A DNA stretch of 64,000 bases from Hyphomicrobiaceae bacterium (GTDB lineage: Bacteria; Pseudomonadota; Alphaproteobacteria; Rhizobiales; Xanthobacteraceae). This document shows positions 10,382 through 19,590 of this stretch, piece by piece (the first letter of the stretch is position 1; each line of letters opens with the position of its first letter). The stretch spans positions 1 through 64,000 of the forward strand of contig JAJPJB010000024.1 of NCBI GenBank assembly GCA_021324465.1. The letters are read 5' to 3'. Under the pieces are notes generated by a model that saw only the letters and a program-made list of their open reading frames with translations, was not told the origin of the DNA and did no database searches. Made by a program: the position numbers and the translations under genes.

Positions 10382-12055
10382 TCAGGCGGCCGGCATTTCA
10401 TGCAGCCAGTGGCGGATGATGGCGACGGTCTCTTCGGGATTCTTGTCGGCGAGTTCGCCGACCTTCTGCACCGATTGCGCGTGCACCTGTCCCTGGATCT
10501 GGGCGATGTCGATCATGCGCGCGGCAGCGCTCGGTTCCGCCGCCTTGGCCGGATCGACATCGGTGCCGATCGCCGCCGTTGCACCGGCCTCGGCGCCGGG
10601 CAGCGCAGCAGGCTTCGGCTCTTCCGGCGTGATGATGCGGCGCACCAGCGGCCGCACCACGAACAGCAGGACGACCAGGCCAAGCACGCCCATCACCACC
10701 ATTTCGATGGCGCGCATGATGTCGTCTTTGGTGAACTGCAGCGACGAGAGCCAGCCGGTCGGCTCGTTGATCGTCAGCGCCGGGGTCTCGGCAAAGCGGA
10801 GATTGACGACATTGACCTGATCGCCGCGCTTCTGGTCGAAGCCGATCGCCGAGCGCACCAGCGTGGCGATCTGATCGAGCTCGTCCTTGCTGCGCGGCTG
10901 ATAGGTGATGTCGCCCTTGTCGTCCTTGCCGTAGGTGCCGTCAACCAGCACCGCGACCGAAATGCGGTTGACGCGGCCGCCTTCGATCAGCTCGGTCCTG
11001 GTAGTTTTGGAGATTTCATAATTGACGATTTCTTCGGTTTTGCGCGCCTGGTCGCGCGGGCCGGCATCGGCCTGCTGCCGCTGATTGGCGCCTGGCAATT
11101 CATTGCCGACAGTGACCTGATTGTTGGTGTCGGCCGTTTGCGAGGTTTCCTCGCGGGTTTGGCTCGAGCGGATGACACGGCCGTCCGGATCGTATTTGTC
11201 CGAGGTCTGGGTGATGCGGTTGAAGTCGAAGTCGGCGCTGACCTGCACCCGCGAATGCCCGGGTCCGACCACCGATGAGACGATGGATTCGACCTGGTCG
11301 CGCAGGCGCTTCTCGAACGCAACCCGCCGCTCATCGGCGCTGATATCGCTGGCGCTCGCGCCGTCGGCGGCGCCGTCGGCCAAAAGCTGCCCTTGCTCAT
11401 CGACAATCGAGATGCGTTGCGGGCTCAATCCGGTGACGGCGCTGGCGACCAGGTGCCGAATGGCCCTAACCTGTGCCGGCTCGAGCGTGCCGCGCACCTT
11501 GAGCACGATCGACGCGGAGGGCTCAATCTTGTCGCGCGAGAATAGCGGCCGCTCGGGTATGACGAGGTGCACGCGCGCCGCCTGGACCCGGTCCAGTGTC
11601 TGGATGGTGCGCGCGAGCTCGCCTTCGAGCGCCCGCAGGCCGTTGATGTTCTGCACGAAGCTTGTCGTGCCGAGCGCGTCCGATTTGTCGAAAATCTCGT
11701 AACCGATGCCGCCGCCCTTGGGCAGGCCGCTCTCGGCCAGGTTCATGCGCAGCCGCGCCACGCGGTCGGCCGGCACCGTGATCGTGCTGCCGTCCTTCTT
11801 CAGGTCGTAACTGACGCCTTCGCGATCGAGCTCCTTAGCGATTGCGGCCGAGTCCTCCAGCGACAAGTCGGTGAATAGCGGCGTCATTTGCGGGGCGGTT
11901 ACCCGCAAAATGACGAAGCCGAAAAAGCCGATCAGGGCGATCGTGACCGCGACCATCGCGGCAATGCGCGCGCCGCCCAACGTTTTGGCGAACTCGATCA
12001 GACCTTGCACCGGGCCTTCCCCCGCGGAGCGACGCCGTCGCGTTTCACTCGGCAA
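10382..12055 (-). CDS. fliF: Flagellar MS-ring protein FliF
   Basis: This 557-residue membrane protein builds the MS ring, the first flagellar structure assembled in the inner membrane. An N-terminal transmembrane helix (about 31-52) is followed by the secretin-like ring-building domains ([76 protein letters not shown]), a periplasmic region, a second transmembrane helix near 450, and a cytosolic tail (about 520-557) that binds FliG. It is the first gene of the operon, and a CtrA-like box lies 19-33 bases upstream of the start. Confidence 0.97.
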   Translation of the reverse strand: MPSETRRRRSAGEGPVQGLIEFAKTLGGARIAAMVAVTIALIGFFGFVILRVTAPQMTPLFTDLSLEDSAAIAKELDREGVSYDLKKDGSTITVPADRVARLRMNLAESGLPKGGGIGYEIFDKSDALGTTSFVQNINGLRALEGELARTIQTLDRVQAARVHLVIPERPLFSRDKIEPSASIVLKVRGTLEPAQVRAIRHLVASAVTGLSPQRISIVDEQGQLLADGAADGASASDISADERRVAFEKRLRDQVESIVSSVVGPGHSRVQVSADFDFNRITQTSDKYDPDGRVIRSSQTREETSQTADTNNQVTVGNELPGANQRQQADAGPRDQARKTEEIVNYEISKTTRTELIEGGRVNRISVAVLVDGTYGKDDKGDITYQPRSKDELDQIATLVRSAIGFDQKRGDQVNVVNLRFAETPALTINEPTGWLSSLQFTKDDIMRAIEMVVMGVLGLVVLLFVVRPLVRRIITPEEPKPAALPGAEAGATAAIGTDVDPAKAAEPSAAARMIDIAQIQGQVHAQSVQKVGELADKNPEETVAIIRHWLHEMPAA

Positions 12056-12073
12056 GATTTGCCCGGTTGATGG

Positions 12074-12088
12074 TTAGCGCCCGGTTAA
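12074..12088 (-). promoter_or_regulatory. CtrA-like binding site upstream of fliF
   Basis: On the plus strand TTAG (12074-12077), seven bases, then TTAA (12085-12088), which is one mismatch from the CtrA consensus TTAA-N7-TTAA. It lies 19 bases before the fliF start. The fliF operon of Caulobacter is a known CtrA-dependent class II flagellar operon, so the location is meaningful. No footprint evidence exists here. Confidence 0.6.
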
Positions 12089-12168
12089 TAAACGGATGGC
12101 GCGTGCACAAAAGCACCGCTGCCGGTTCGGCCGGCGCGCCTACTTCCGCCAGATCGATTGCGCGAGCC

Positions 12169-12444
12169 TTACTGGCGGTATTGCTGGATTCGAGTCGTGC
12201 GCAGACCGGCGAGACCGTGCTGGTCGATCGAATATTGCCAGGACAGGAATTCCTCGACCGTTAGCGTGTAACGGCTGCACGCTTCTTCCAGCGACAGCAG
12301 CCCGCCGCGGACCGCAGCAACGACTTCCGCCTTGCGGCGGATGACCCAACGCTTCGTCCCCGGCGCCGGCAAATCGGCAATCGTCAGGGGGGAACCGTCC
12401 GGCCCGATCACGTATTTAACCCTCGGGCGATGGGCTTCGGTCAT
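12169..12444 (-). CDS. sciP: SciP-type DUF1153 regulator (CtrA inhibitor)
   Basis: This 91-residue helix-turn-helix protein belongs to DUF1153, whose Caulobacter member SciP binds CtrA and blocks RNA polymerase recruitment at CtrA promoters. Visible are the conserved start TEAHRPRVKYVIGPDGSPLT, the PGTKRWVIRRKAEVVAAVRGGLLS block, and the helix-turn-helix EEACSRYTLTVEEFLSWQ. The ATG at 12444 is used because the conserved block begins there; an in-frame start 15 bases upstream adds only MVRVA. It lies between flgD and fliF on the same strand and has its own CtrA-like box upstream. Confidence 0.93.
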   Translation of the reverse strand: MTEAHRPRVKYVIGPDGSPLTIADLPAPGTKRWVIRRKAEVVAAVRGGLLSLEEACSRYTLTVEEFLSWQYSIDQHGLAGLRTTRIQQYRQ

Positions 12445-12498
12445 AGCGACTCTCACCAACTCGACTACTCCACGGCCGCCGACCTTACGCGTGGCCGC

Positions 12499-12513
12499 TT
12501 AAGATTTACCTAA
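12499..12513 (-). promoter_or_regulatory. CtrA-like binding site upstream of sciP
   Basis: TTAA (12499-12502), seven bases, then CTAA (12510-12513) is one mismatch from TTAA-N7-TTAA. It lies 54 bases upstream of the sciP start. CtrA activates sciP in Caulobacter, forming a feedback loop, which makes the position plausible. Confidence 0.5.
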
Positions 12514-12625
12514 GCGCGACGCGCAATTGGAGGCAATTGGTGCAGCCGGCGGAACGGCATGATGTTGGGCAGGCTCAGCACATGGAACGGTCGCCGCGCG
12601 CAGTGTGACGCGATTCGCCAAAGCG

Positions 12626-13387
12626 CTACAGCAGCGAGGTCAGCGTGTTCAGCGCCGAATTGAGGCTTGAAAGCGTGCTGCTCAACCCGCTGAGATTGCT
12701 TGTCGTGCTGCTACTGACCGATTGGACCGCACTGATCGGATAATCCTGTCCGCCGATGATGAGCTGCGGCGGATTCTGGCTGGTGTCGACACCGCTGACG
12801 GTTCCCTGAATCTGCGTCGTGACGTTGACCGTCTGACCGCTGGCACCGGTCGCCGTCACGGCGATCCTGTATTGGCCGGCCGGCCAGGTCTGGCCGGTAT
12901 TGCCGGTACCGTTCCAGGTATAAGTGTTGTTGCCGGTATTGAGCGACACCGTGCCGGTATAGACGACGGTGCCGCTGGAATTAGTGATCGTAACATTACC
13001 GGTGGCCGGGGACGGCGAATTGATATTCCAGCTGGCCGGCGCGCTTGAGGTCAAGGACGCGCTCGAGCCGTTGAGCGTCACTGTGGAGCCGATCAATTGC
13101 ATCGCCGCGGCCGCCTCGCTGGTCTGCTGCAGCGAGATCAGCGTCTGCATGTTGGTATTCATGTCGACCTGCTGCTGCACCGAGGCGAATTCGACCAGCT
13201 GCTGGGTGAATTGATTGGTATCCATCGGACTGAGCGGGTCCTGGTTCTGCAACTGGGCGGTCAGGAGCGTCAGGAACGAATTGAAATTGCTGGCGAGTTG
13301 ATCGAGGCTCGGATTGGTCGAGCTTGTGCCGTTCGAATTCGTCGTGCTGTTCGTGGTGTTGTTGCTGGCAGGCGTGGTCGTCGTCAT
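12626..13387 (-). CDS. flgD: Flagellar hook-capping scaffold FlgD
   Basis: This 253-residue protein is needed for hook assembly as the cap that guides FlgE polymerisation. The N-terminal secretion region is very rich in threonine, asparagine and serine (residues 1-27), followed by the diagnostic FLTLLTAQLQNQDPLSPMD and FTQQLVEFASVQQQVDMN motifs (about 38-80). The central part carries the FlgD Ig-like/tudor domains (SPATGNVTITNSSGTVVYTG; WNGTGNTGQTWPAGQYRIAV). It lies 68 bases downstream of fliK and is probably in the same operon. Confidence 0.95.
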   Translation of the reverse strand: MTTTTPASNNTTNSTTNSNGTSSTNPSLDQLASNFNSFLTLLTAQLQNQDPLSPMDTNQFTQQLVEFASVQQQVDMNTNMQTLISLQQTSEAAAAMQLIGSTVTLNGSSASLTSSAPASWNINSPSPATGNVTITNSSGTVVYTGTVSLNTGNNTYTWNGTGNTGQTWPAGQYRIAVTATGASGQTVNVTTQIQGTVSGVDTSQNPPQLIIGGQDYPISAVQSVSSSTTSNLSGLSSTLSSLNSALNTLTSLL

Positions 13388-13455
13388 GGTTCGCTCTCGG
13401 GCCGATGCTCAAATGAGCGTCTTGCATGGGACCGGTCTGGCGGACCGGCTTGTAC

Positions 13456-15186
13456 TTAAACGCGAATGTCGATGCCGCTGCGCAAATTCAAGCGCGCGTA
13501 AATCTGTCCGGTATCGACGGCGGACAGGCTCGAATCCGGAATGACCAGCTGCTGGGCGTTCTGCGCGTCGCTGTTGTTCTGCTGATAGTTCTGCCCGGGA
13601 TTTTGACCGGCGAAGGATTGATCGCGCAGCGAAAATTGCATGCCGTTGTCGGCCGTCTTCAGGCCCGCCTGCTCCAAAGCGCGCTCGAGCTGCGATTGCT
13701 GGCTCTGCAACAGATTGAGGGTATCGGGCCGATCGACGGTGATATGCGAGGTCACTTGGCCGCTTGAATCGACATCGAGGCGCACCTCGATGCGGCCGAG
13801 CTCCGGCGGATCAAGCCGGATGTCGAATTGGTTTGAACCGGCCTGTGCGCGCGAGGCGATGGCGATCGGCAGGCCTGAAATCGGGACGGCCGAGGCGCTG
13901 AGGGTCGCGGATGACGTGGTCGCGCTTTGATTGGCTGCGGTATTGGCTGTGACGATGCCCAAATTCGGCATGTCTTCTGCAGCGGCTTTGGTCGCATTGG
14001 CTGCGTGCCCGGCGGACGTGGTGCCGTCGTTCGATGCGGTGCCGGCGAGACCGTTGACATGTGGGGTCGTCGGTGTGGCGCCTGCCGGGCTGTCACCTTG
14101 CGCAGCCGGGGTCGTGGTTTGGCTCTGCTCTTGTTGGGCCGGAGCAGCCAACTGTGAATCGACGGCGGATCCTGGTGGCGGCGCGGACGCATCATTCGCT
14201 GCGTTCGCGGCGGCGGGGATCAGCTGCGGTGCCGATGCGTCGGGTTTCGCGGCGTTGCGTCCGGTTGCCGCTGAGCCGGTCGCATCTTGACCGATCGCGC
14301 GCAAAAGCGGCGGTTGCAGGGAACCCTTGCCTTGTGCTCCGAGAATTGCAGACGCAGACGGTGCAAGGCTCGCCGAGCCCGGTGTGCTGTCGACGGCGCT
14401 GTTGACGACGATGATGGTGGCGACCGGCACCGGCACATTGGCCGCGGCCTGGCCGGTCGGCGTTGTGTTGCCCGTCCCGTCGGTAGACGACGGATCGCCA
14501 TCGCCCGAGCTCGACTTCTTATCTGGTCCGGCGGCGTCGGTCGGTATGGAAGCATGAGGCACGTCGGCGCCGACCGCCACCACTGCGACCGCCACGGCAG
14601 CATTCGTTGTGCCGTTACCGTCGCCGCCGGAGCCTTGCTGCTGCGAGTTATTCTGATCGGGTGCGGCGCTTGTGGCCCCGGCACGAGCGCTTGCACTTGG
14701 CACCGCGTTTGGCGCTACCGCGGCATTTGAATCGGGCGGGCTGCTGGCCGTCGGATTTGCGCCGTTCGCGGCGGCTGTGGAGCCGGCGCCGACTGTGGCG
14801 GACTGCCTTGAGTCCCTCGGATGGTTGTCATTTGCCGCGCCATTTGCCGTGCCTTGGGCGGTCGGCGTGGAGTTCATGGAATTCGTGCTGCCCGCCGCGG
14901 CCGGAGGCTGCTGGGCCGCAGTCGTCGTATTGCCGGCTGAAACCGTGGCAGCGTCAGTGGCGCTTGCGCTGCCGTCGCCATAGCCGGTGGAGCTGTTGGA
15001 AGGCGCCGGCTGTTGCGGCGCAGAGGCCGGTGCATTTTGGCTCGACGCGGATCCGGACAGACCGGCATCCAGCAAGGCCGCAAAAGGCTGCGCGTTGGGC
15101 GTTGCGCCGGATGTGAAGGGCGAAGCGGACGACGGTGAATTGACCGCAACCGTGGCGCTGGGCGCTATACTCGGCACGCTGGGCAC
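13456..15186 (-). CDS. fliK: Flagellar hook-length control protein FliK
   Basis: This 576-residue protein consists mostly of a disordered alanine/serine/proline/glutamine-rich region (residues 1-430), as expected for the FliK molecular ruler. It ends in a folded FliK C-terminal domain (about 465-540) that reads FDIRLDPPELGRIEVRLDVD...VDRPDTLNLLQSQQSQLERAL. FliK measures the hook and switches the export apparatus from hook to filament substrates. It is the first gene of the fliK-flgD unit, with a sigma-54-like element about 40 bases upstream. The upstream limit of the disordered N-terminus is less certain. Confidence 0.92.
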   Translation of the reverse strand: MPSVPSIAPSATVAVNSPSSASPFTSGATPNAQPFAALLDAGLSGSASSQNAPASAPQQPAPSNSSTGYGDGSASATDAATVSAGNTTTAAQQPPAAAGSTNSMNSTPTAQGTANGAANDNHPRDSRQSATVGAGSTAAANGANPTASSPPDSNAAVAPNAVPSASARAGATSAAPDQNNSQQQGSGGDGNGTTNAAVAVAVVAVGADVPHASIPTDAAGPDKKSSSGDGDPSSTDGTGNTTPTGQAAANVPVPVATIIVVNSAVDSTPGSASLAPSASAILGAQGKGSLQPPLLRAIGQDATGSAATGRNAAKPDASAPQLIPAAANAANDASAPPPGSAVDSQLAAPAQQEQSQTTTPAAQGDSPAGATPTTPHVNGLAGTASNDGTTSAGHAANATKAAAEDMPNLGIVTANTAANQSATTSSATLSASAVPISGLPIAIASRAQAGSNQFDIRLDPPELGRIEVRLDVDSSGQVTSHITVDRPDTLNLLQSQQSQLERALEQAGLKTADNGMQFSLRDQSFAGQNPGQNYQQNNSDAQNAQQLVIPDSSLSAVDTGQIYARLNLRSGIDIRV

Positions 15187-15224
15187 TTTAGGGACTCCGG
15201 AGCGACTTCAGTAATGGTCTGCCT

Positions 15225-15239
15225 GCAACCGGCGGGCCA
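15225..15239 (-). promoter_or_regulatory. Sigma-54 (-24/-12) promoter candidate for fliK-flgD
   Basis: Read on the minus strand the element is TGGCCC-GCCGG-TTGC, against the consensus TGGCAC-N5-TTGC: one mismatch, with the invariant GG and GC at correct spacing. It ends 39 bases upstream of the fliK start. Hook-class genes are sigma-54 and FlbD dependent in Caulobacter, and flbD is in this same block. Confidence 0.55.
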
Positions 15240-15468
15240 GTGTCGCATCTCATCAAAAGTTGTTTTAGTTCAGCGTGTTAAGGTAGGTGAGCGGCAAACC
15301 GCGACGGCAAGTTTGGACTGAGGCTCGGCAAAATCTGCCGCGCGCCAGGTGCAATCAGCGCGCGACCGCAGCCATCGGCGCGACCATGGCAAAGCCGGGC
15401 AGCGACACTTATAGTATTGGCGATCATGCAAGCTTGGGACGCCTGCGGGCACGACGACGGCCGGTTAC

Positions 15469-16659
15469 ATGCTGAACGCACTGGACATTGAGGGACGGCC
15501 GTCCGATACGCGGGTCGTGGTTGCCATGTCCGGCGGGGTCGATTCGTCGGTTACCGCGGCTTTGCTGGCGGATGCCGGGTACGACGTGGTCGGCGTCACG
15601 CTGCAGCTGTACGATCACGGCGCAGCCACGCATCGCAAAGGCGCCTGCTGTGCCGGCCGCGATATCCACGATGCCCGCGCGGTAGCGCAGCGCATCGGCA
15701 TCCCGCATTACGTGCTGGACTATGAGGACCGCTTCAAGGAAGCGGTGATCGATCGCTTCGCCCAGAGCTATGTGGCGGGCGAGACGCCGGTGCCGTGCGT
15801 CGAGTGCAATCAGTCGATCAAGTTCCGCGATCTTCTGGAAACCGCGCGCGAGCTTGGCGCTAAAGTGCTGGCGACCGGCCATTACGTGGCCTCGCGCGCG
15901 GCGCCCGGCGGCGGCCGCGCACTTTATCGCGCGCGTGAAGCCGAGCGCGACCAGAGCTATTTCCTGTTCGCGACAACGCGCGCGCAGCTTGATCTGTTGC
16001 GGTTTCCGCTCGGTGATCGCACCAAGGCCGAGACGCGCGAATTGGCGCGCCGCTACGGCCTTGCCGTCGCCGACAAGCATGACAGCCAGGACATCTGCTT
16101 CGTGCCGACCGGTCACTACGCAGATGTCATCGAGCGGCTGCGGCCCGGCGCCGCCGGGCCCGGCGAAATCGTCGATCTCGACGGCCGTGTGCTCGGCGAG
16201 CACGACGGCATCATTCATTTCACGGTCGGCCAGCGCCGCGGTCTGGGCATCGCCACCGGCTCGCCGCTCTATGTCGTGCGTCTCGACGCCGCATCGCGAC
16301 GCGTCGTGGTCGGTCCGCGCGAAGCGCTGCGCACAAGCCGCATTCGCCTGCGCGACCTCAATTGGCTCGGCGACGGCAGCATCGAAAACGCGCTCGCGCG
16401 CCATCCCGAACTGTTCGTGAAGGTGCGTTCGACGCGGCCGCCGCAGCCGGCTTGGCTGCGCGAGAACGCCGGCAACATCGAGGTCGAACTTGTCGGCGGC
16501 GAAGACGGCGTCTCGCCGGGCCAGGCCTGCGCCTTCTATGATGCCGCCGAAGGCCAGGCGCGCGTTCTCGGCGGCGGCATCATTGCAAGTACTGTTGCCG
16601 CCGCGGCTGGCAAGAGCGGAGCCGGCGCCGGACTGACCGCGGCGGTCGCCGCCCGCTGA
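15469..16659 (+). CDS. mnmA: tRNA-specific 2-thiouridylase MnmA
   Basis: MnmA (TrmU) puts sulphur on C2 of wobble U34 in tRNA-Lys, -Glu and -Gln, using ATP and persulphide relayed from IscS. The 396-residue protein shows the PP-loop SGGVDSSV (about 21-28), the cysteine-containing [11 protein letters not shown] motif with the nucleophile cysteine (about 109), the second catalytic cysteine in [10 protein letters not shown] (about 210) and the C-terminal beta-barrel with [12 protein letters not shown]. The ATG at 15469 starts about 20 residues before the PP-loop as expected. An alanine/glycine-rich tail of about 25 residues extends the C-terminus. Confidence 0.97.
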   Translation: MLNALDIEGRPSDTRVVVAMSGGVDSSVTAALLADAGYDVVGVTLQLYDHGAATHRKGACCAGRDIHDARAVAQRIGIPHYVLDYEDRFKEAVIDRFAQSYVAGETPVPCVECNQSIKFRDLLETARELGAKVLATGHYVASRAAPGGGRALYRAREAERDQSYFLFATTRAQLDLLRFPLGDRTKAETRELARRYGLAVADKHDSQDICFVPTGHYADVIERLRPGAAGPGEIVDLDGRVLGEHDGIIHFTVGQRRGLGIATGSPLYVVRLDAASRRVVVGPREALRTSRIRLRDLNWLGDGSIENALARHPELFVKVRSTRPPQPAWLRENAGNIEVELVGGEDGVSPGQACAFYDAAEGQARVLGGGIIASTVAAAAGKSGAGAGLTAAVAAR

Positions 16660-16694
16660 AACGCCGGCTTGCGATACGCATAGGGGGCCGATCT

Positions 16695-17348
16695 TTGGCT
16701 GCTGACCTCGACAAGGACGGCATCGCCAAAGCCTATGCGCGCTGGGCGCCGATCTATGACTTGGTCTTCGGCGCGGTATTCGAGCGCGGCCGCAAGGCGT
16801 CGATCGCGGCGGCGGAACGGATCGGCGGGCGCATTCTTGAAGTCGGCGTCGGCACCGGTCTGTCGCTGCCCGATTATTCGCGTTCCAATCGCCTGTTCGG
16901 CGTCGATCTCTCGGCGCCGATGCTGCGCAAGGCGAAGGAGCGCGTCGCCGAGCACCGGCTGAGCAATGTCGACGGCCTCGCCGTCATGGATGCGCAGCAT
17001 CTCGGCTTTCGGGATTCGGTGTTTGACGTCGTGGTGGCGCAATATGTCATCACCGCCGTGTCGCATCCGGAAGCCACGCTCGACGAGTTCGTGCGCGTCA
17101 CCAAGCCCGGCGGCGAAATCATTTTGGTCAATCATCTTGGCGCCGAGCGCGGCGTGCGCGCGGCCTGTGAAGGCGCCTTCGCGCCGCTGGCGCGCCGGCT
17201 CGGCTGGCAGGCGGCATTTCGCTGGGCGCGGCTCGAGCAATGGGTGGCAGGCCATCGCGACGTGCAACTCGTCGAGCGGCGGCCGATGCCGCCGCTCGGG
17301 CATTTTTCGCTCATTCGCTTTGCCAAGTCGCGCGCGGCGGCGAATTAA
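16695..17348 (+). CDS. pmtA: Phosphatidylethanolamine N-methyltransferase PmtA (Rhodobacter type)
   Basis: This 217-residue SAM-dependent methyltransferase has the AYARWAPIYDLVFGAVFERGR start typical of alphaproteobacterial PmtA, a SAM-binding motif I LEVGVGTGL (about 48-56), VDLSAPML (motif II acidic residue), and the post-motif AQYVITAVSHPE. Rhodobacter-type PmtA makes phosphatidylcholine from phosphatidylethanolamine by three methylations at the inner membrane. The start is TTG at 16695 with an AGGGGG ribosome binding site 8-13 bases before it. A UbiE-like quinone methylase is the main alternative, but the N-terminal motif favours PmtA. Confidence 0.82.
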   Translation: MAADLDKDGIAKAYARWAPIYDLVFGAVFERGRKASIAAAERIGGRILEVGVGTGLSLPDYSRSNRLFGVDLSAPMLRKAKERVAEHRLSNVDGLAVMDAQHLGFRDSVFDVVVAQYVITAVSHPEATLDEFVRVTKPGGEIILVNHLGAERGVRAACEGAFAPLARRLGWQAAFRWARLEQWVAGHRDVQLVERRPMPPLGHFSLIRFAKSRAAAN

Positions 17349-17463
17349 GAAGCGTCCGGAGAGTGCTGAAAGTCCTCCATCACATTTATTATTTGGGCGG
17401 GTCAGAGATAGCCGTCGATCGCAACGGCCAGGCGTAATGGCTCGATCGAGATTGCGCCAACAT

Positions 17464-17874
17464 TCACCCGCGGCGCTCCGCTTGCCAATGTCCGGAGCAT
17501 TGCGAGGTAGAGGAACGGCCGCTCCAGCGGCCGTCGCCGTAATTGGCCGAGAGCTGGCCGGAGCCGCTGGCATATTGGCCGCCGGCGCTGACGCGGACAA
17601 AAACATGGCCGCGCGCGTCGACCCGGCCGGAAACGTCAAACGACGGGTCGCTGTAATAAACCCGGCCGTCGGCGATGCGCAGAGCATAGCGATAGGCGCG
17701 ATCGCAGGAGCCGGAATCGGTCACGATCAAGACGCTCCAGCTGCCGTCATAGGGCGTGCGCGCCAATGCCGTCGGCGTCGTCCAAGGTAATGCCCAAGCG
17801 ACGGCGGAAAACAGGGTCCCGAGCACGACGGCGGCAAAATTAGCCGCAATAATGCCGGGTTTTCGAATGGCCAT
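17464..17874 (-). CDS. Conserved secreted protein, unknown function
   Basis: This 136-residue protein starts MAIRKPGIIAANFAAVVLG, a signal peptide with a probable cut near residue 30 (AWA/LPW). The mature part begins YDGSWSVLIVTDSGSCD and ends TSQCSGHWQAER, giving two cysteines that could pair. It is a glycine/serine-rich beta-strand protein of a type seen in many Bradyrhizobium genomes. I recognise no enzymatic motif. The upstream in-frame start at 17916 is rejected because the signal peptide starts at 17874. An AGGAGATAT ribosome binding site precedes it. Confidence 0.75.
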   Translation of the reverse strand: MAIRKPGIIAANFAAVVLGTLFSAVAWALPWTTPTALARTPYDGSWSVLIVTDSGSCDRAYRYALRIADGRVYYSDPSFDVSGRVDARGHVFVRVSAGGQYASGSGQLSANYGDGRWSGRSSTSQCSGHWQAERRG

Positions 17875-18004
17875 GGATATCTCCTCTTGGGTCCGGCGCC
17901 GCGCAATTCGGGCCATAAAGTGGGGCTTGGAAAGACTGGCAAACTACCCTAAATCTTGCCCCGCCGGCTGCGGATTCAAGACCCGCCGGCAGTCTCTTTG
18001 CGAT

Positions 18005-18081
18005 GGCGGAGTAGCTCAGCTGGTTAGAGCAGCGGAATCATAATCCGTGTGTCGGCGGTTCAAATCCGTCCTCCGCTACCA
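18005..18081 (+). tRNA. tRNA with anticodon CAT (elongator Met; Ile2 not excluded)
   Basis: A full cloverleaf can be drawn: acceptor GGCGGAG/CTCCGCT, D-arm GCTC/GAGC, anticodon stem GCGGA/TCCGT with loop ATCATAA (anticodon CAT), variable loop GTGTC, T-arm GGCGG/CCGTC with loop TTCAAAT, and an encoded 3' CCA. It lacks the unpaired first acceptor base and GGG/CCC anticodon-stem pairs of initiator tRNA. A CAT tRNA could be elongator Met or the lysidine-modified Ile2; overall form favours Met. Confidence 0.93.
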
Positions 18082-18096
18082 CTTCCATCATGAACG

Positions 18097-18373
18097 TCAC
18101 TGCCGTTCGACTCTTCGGCCGGGCGGTGCTGTCCGCCAATTCGCGCAATCGCCTGACGGCTTCACCCGCTTCGTGCGCCGCGAGGCTGGCATAGCCGAGA
18201 CCCAGTCCGCGTTGCACGCAGGGCGATCGCGAAGGATCGCGACGCCAGAAAAACGCAACTGTGCGGCGCCGCTCTCGATGGCGTCGAGCCCGGCGAGCTC
18301 GCGAAACGTGATCCAGAAGGCGAGCCCGCCGTCGGCACCTTGAAGCGAGCGGTCATGCGGTCCGGTGAGCGGC
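18097..18373 (-). pseudogene. Possible coding remnant beside the tRNA
   Basis: The minus strand between the tRNA and the enolase-superfamily gene has a frame with protein-like text (PLTGPHDRSLQGADGGLAFW and ELAGLDAIESGAAQLRF), then turns into arginine-rich nonsense toward the tRNA. It has no ribosome binding site or natural start, because the frame enters from inside the neighbouring gene. It may be the C-terminal stub of a lost gene. I could not name a family with confidence. Confidence 0.3.
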
Positions 18374-19471
18374 TTAATTCCTAACAGCGAAGTCGCGCAA
18401 GACGTCCGGCTTGAACGCAAGCCCGTGGCCGGGCCGCTCCGGGGCGGTGATCAGCCCGTTCGTGATCGGCACCGGCTCGACCCAGAGGTCTTCCGACAAC
18501 CCCATATCTTCGATCCACAGCCCGTTGGGGATCGACGCCAGAAGCTGCACGTTCAATTCCGGAAACAGATGCGGCGCGATCGTCATGCCCCAAGTGTCGG
18601 CGACAGTCGCGATCTTGCGCAGCTCGGTCAGGCCGCCGCGCATCGGATCGGGCTGCAGGATCGGCAGGCGCGGATTTTCGAAGAACGGCTTCAGGTCAAA
18701 GCGCGTGAAATGCGTCTCGCCGCCGACAATACGCAGATCGAGTGCTTGCGCGATCCGCAGATAGCCTGAGAAATCGTCGGGCGCCACCGGCTCTTCGAGC
18801 CAATACACGTTATAGTCTTGAAACTTTCGCCCCATCAGAATGGCCACGTCGGCGGTCCAGCCCATATTGACATCGATCATGATGTCGATGTCGGGCCCGA
18901 GCGCCTCGCGCATGCGCCGCACATTATCGAGATCGGTGGCGAGATCTGACGTATGCGCGACCTGCATCTTGATCGCCTTGTAGCCGCGCTCCTTGTAATG
19001 CAGCGCTTTGGCGATCATGCCGTCGCCGCCTGAGCCGCGGAAGCAGCCGGACCCATAGGCCGGCAGCTCGCTGCGATAGTGCCCCCACAATCGGTGCAGC
19101 GGCAGCTTGGCTGTTTTGCCGAGCGCATCCCACAGCGCAATGTCGAGCGCCGACATCGCCATGCAAGCAATGCCGCCTCGGCCATAGGTGACTGTGGCGC
19201 GCCACAGATCGTGCCAGATCGCCTCGACCGCGCTTGCGTCCTTGCCGATGACGCGCGGAATGATGCACTCATCGAGACAGGCCGCGATCGCGCGCATGCC
19301 CGGCCGGAACAGGAACAGATAACCCATTCCGGCGATGCCGCCCTTGGTCTCGGCATCGAGCACCAGAATGTCGCGCGCCGCGCCCAGCGCGTGGCCCTTG
19401 AGCCACGGCGAGTCCGGCCAGGGCACGCGCAGCATGGTCGTGCGGATGGCGGTGATCGTCATGTCGGTCAT
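18374..19471 (-). CDS. Mandelate racemase / muconate lactonizing enzyme family protein
   Basis: This 365-residue enolase-superfamily enzyme has an N-terminal capping domain (1-130) and a TIM-barrel. Visible active-site landmarks are the KAIKMQV strand (general-base lysine region), metal ligands in DIMIDVNMGW (Asp), YWLEEPV (Glu) and IVGGETHFTRFDL (Glu), and the histidine in MTIAPHLFPEL. This order fits acid-sugar dehydratases of the MR subgroup rather than muconate cycloisomerase, but the substrate cannot be fixed. The ATG at 19471 follows GAGAGG. No sugar-acid transporter lies next to it; it is divergent from the antiporter gene. Confidence 0.85.
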   Translation of the reverse strand: MTDMTITAIRTTMLRVPWPDSPWLKGHALGAARDILVLDAETKGGIAGMGYLFLFRPGMRAIAACLDECIIPRVIGKDASAVEAIWHDLWRATVTYGRGGIACMAMSALDIALWDALGKTAKLPLHRLWGHYRSELPAYGSGCFRGSGGDGMIAKALHYKERGYKAIKMQVAHTSDLATDLDNVRRMREALGPDIDIMIDVNMGWTADVAILMGRKFQDYNVYWLEEPVAPDDFSGYLRIAQALDLRIVGGETHFTRFDLKPFFENPRLPILQPDPMRGGLTELRKIATVADTWGMTIAPHLFPELNVQLLASIPNGLWIEDMGLSEDLWVEPVPITNGLITAPERPGHGLAFKPDVLRDFAVRN

Positions 19472-19590
19472 GGCAGTTTCCTCTCGCCCGCAATCGTTGT
19501 CGTGCTGTTCGGAGTTTGGCGCAAGCGGCAGGGCTTGTCAGGCGCCGCAAAATCGCGCGACAAGGCGGAGCGTGCGCGCCGGAGGGCTTG

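Noticed and set aside
15265..15281. CtrA-like half sites TTAG...TTAA upstream of fliK
   Set aside because: The spacer is nine bases, not seven, so it does not match the CtrA consensus.
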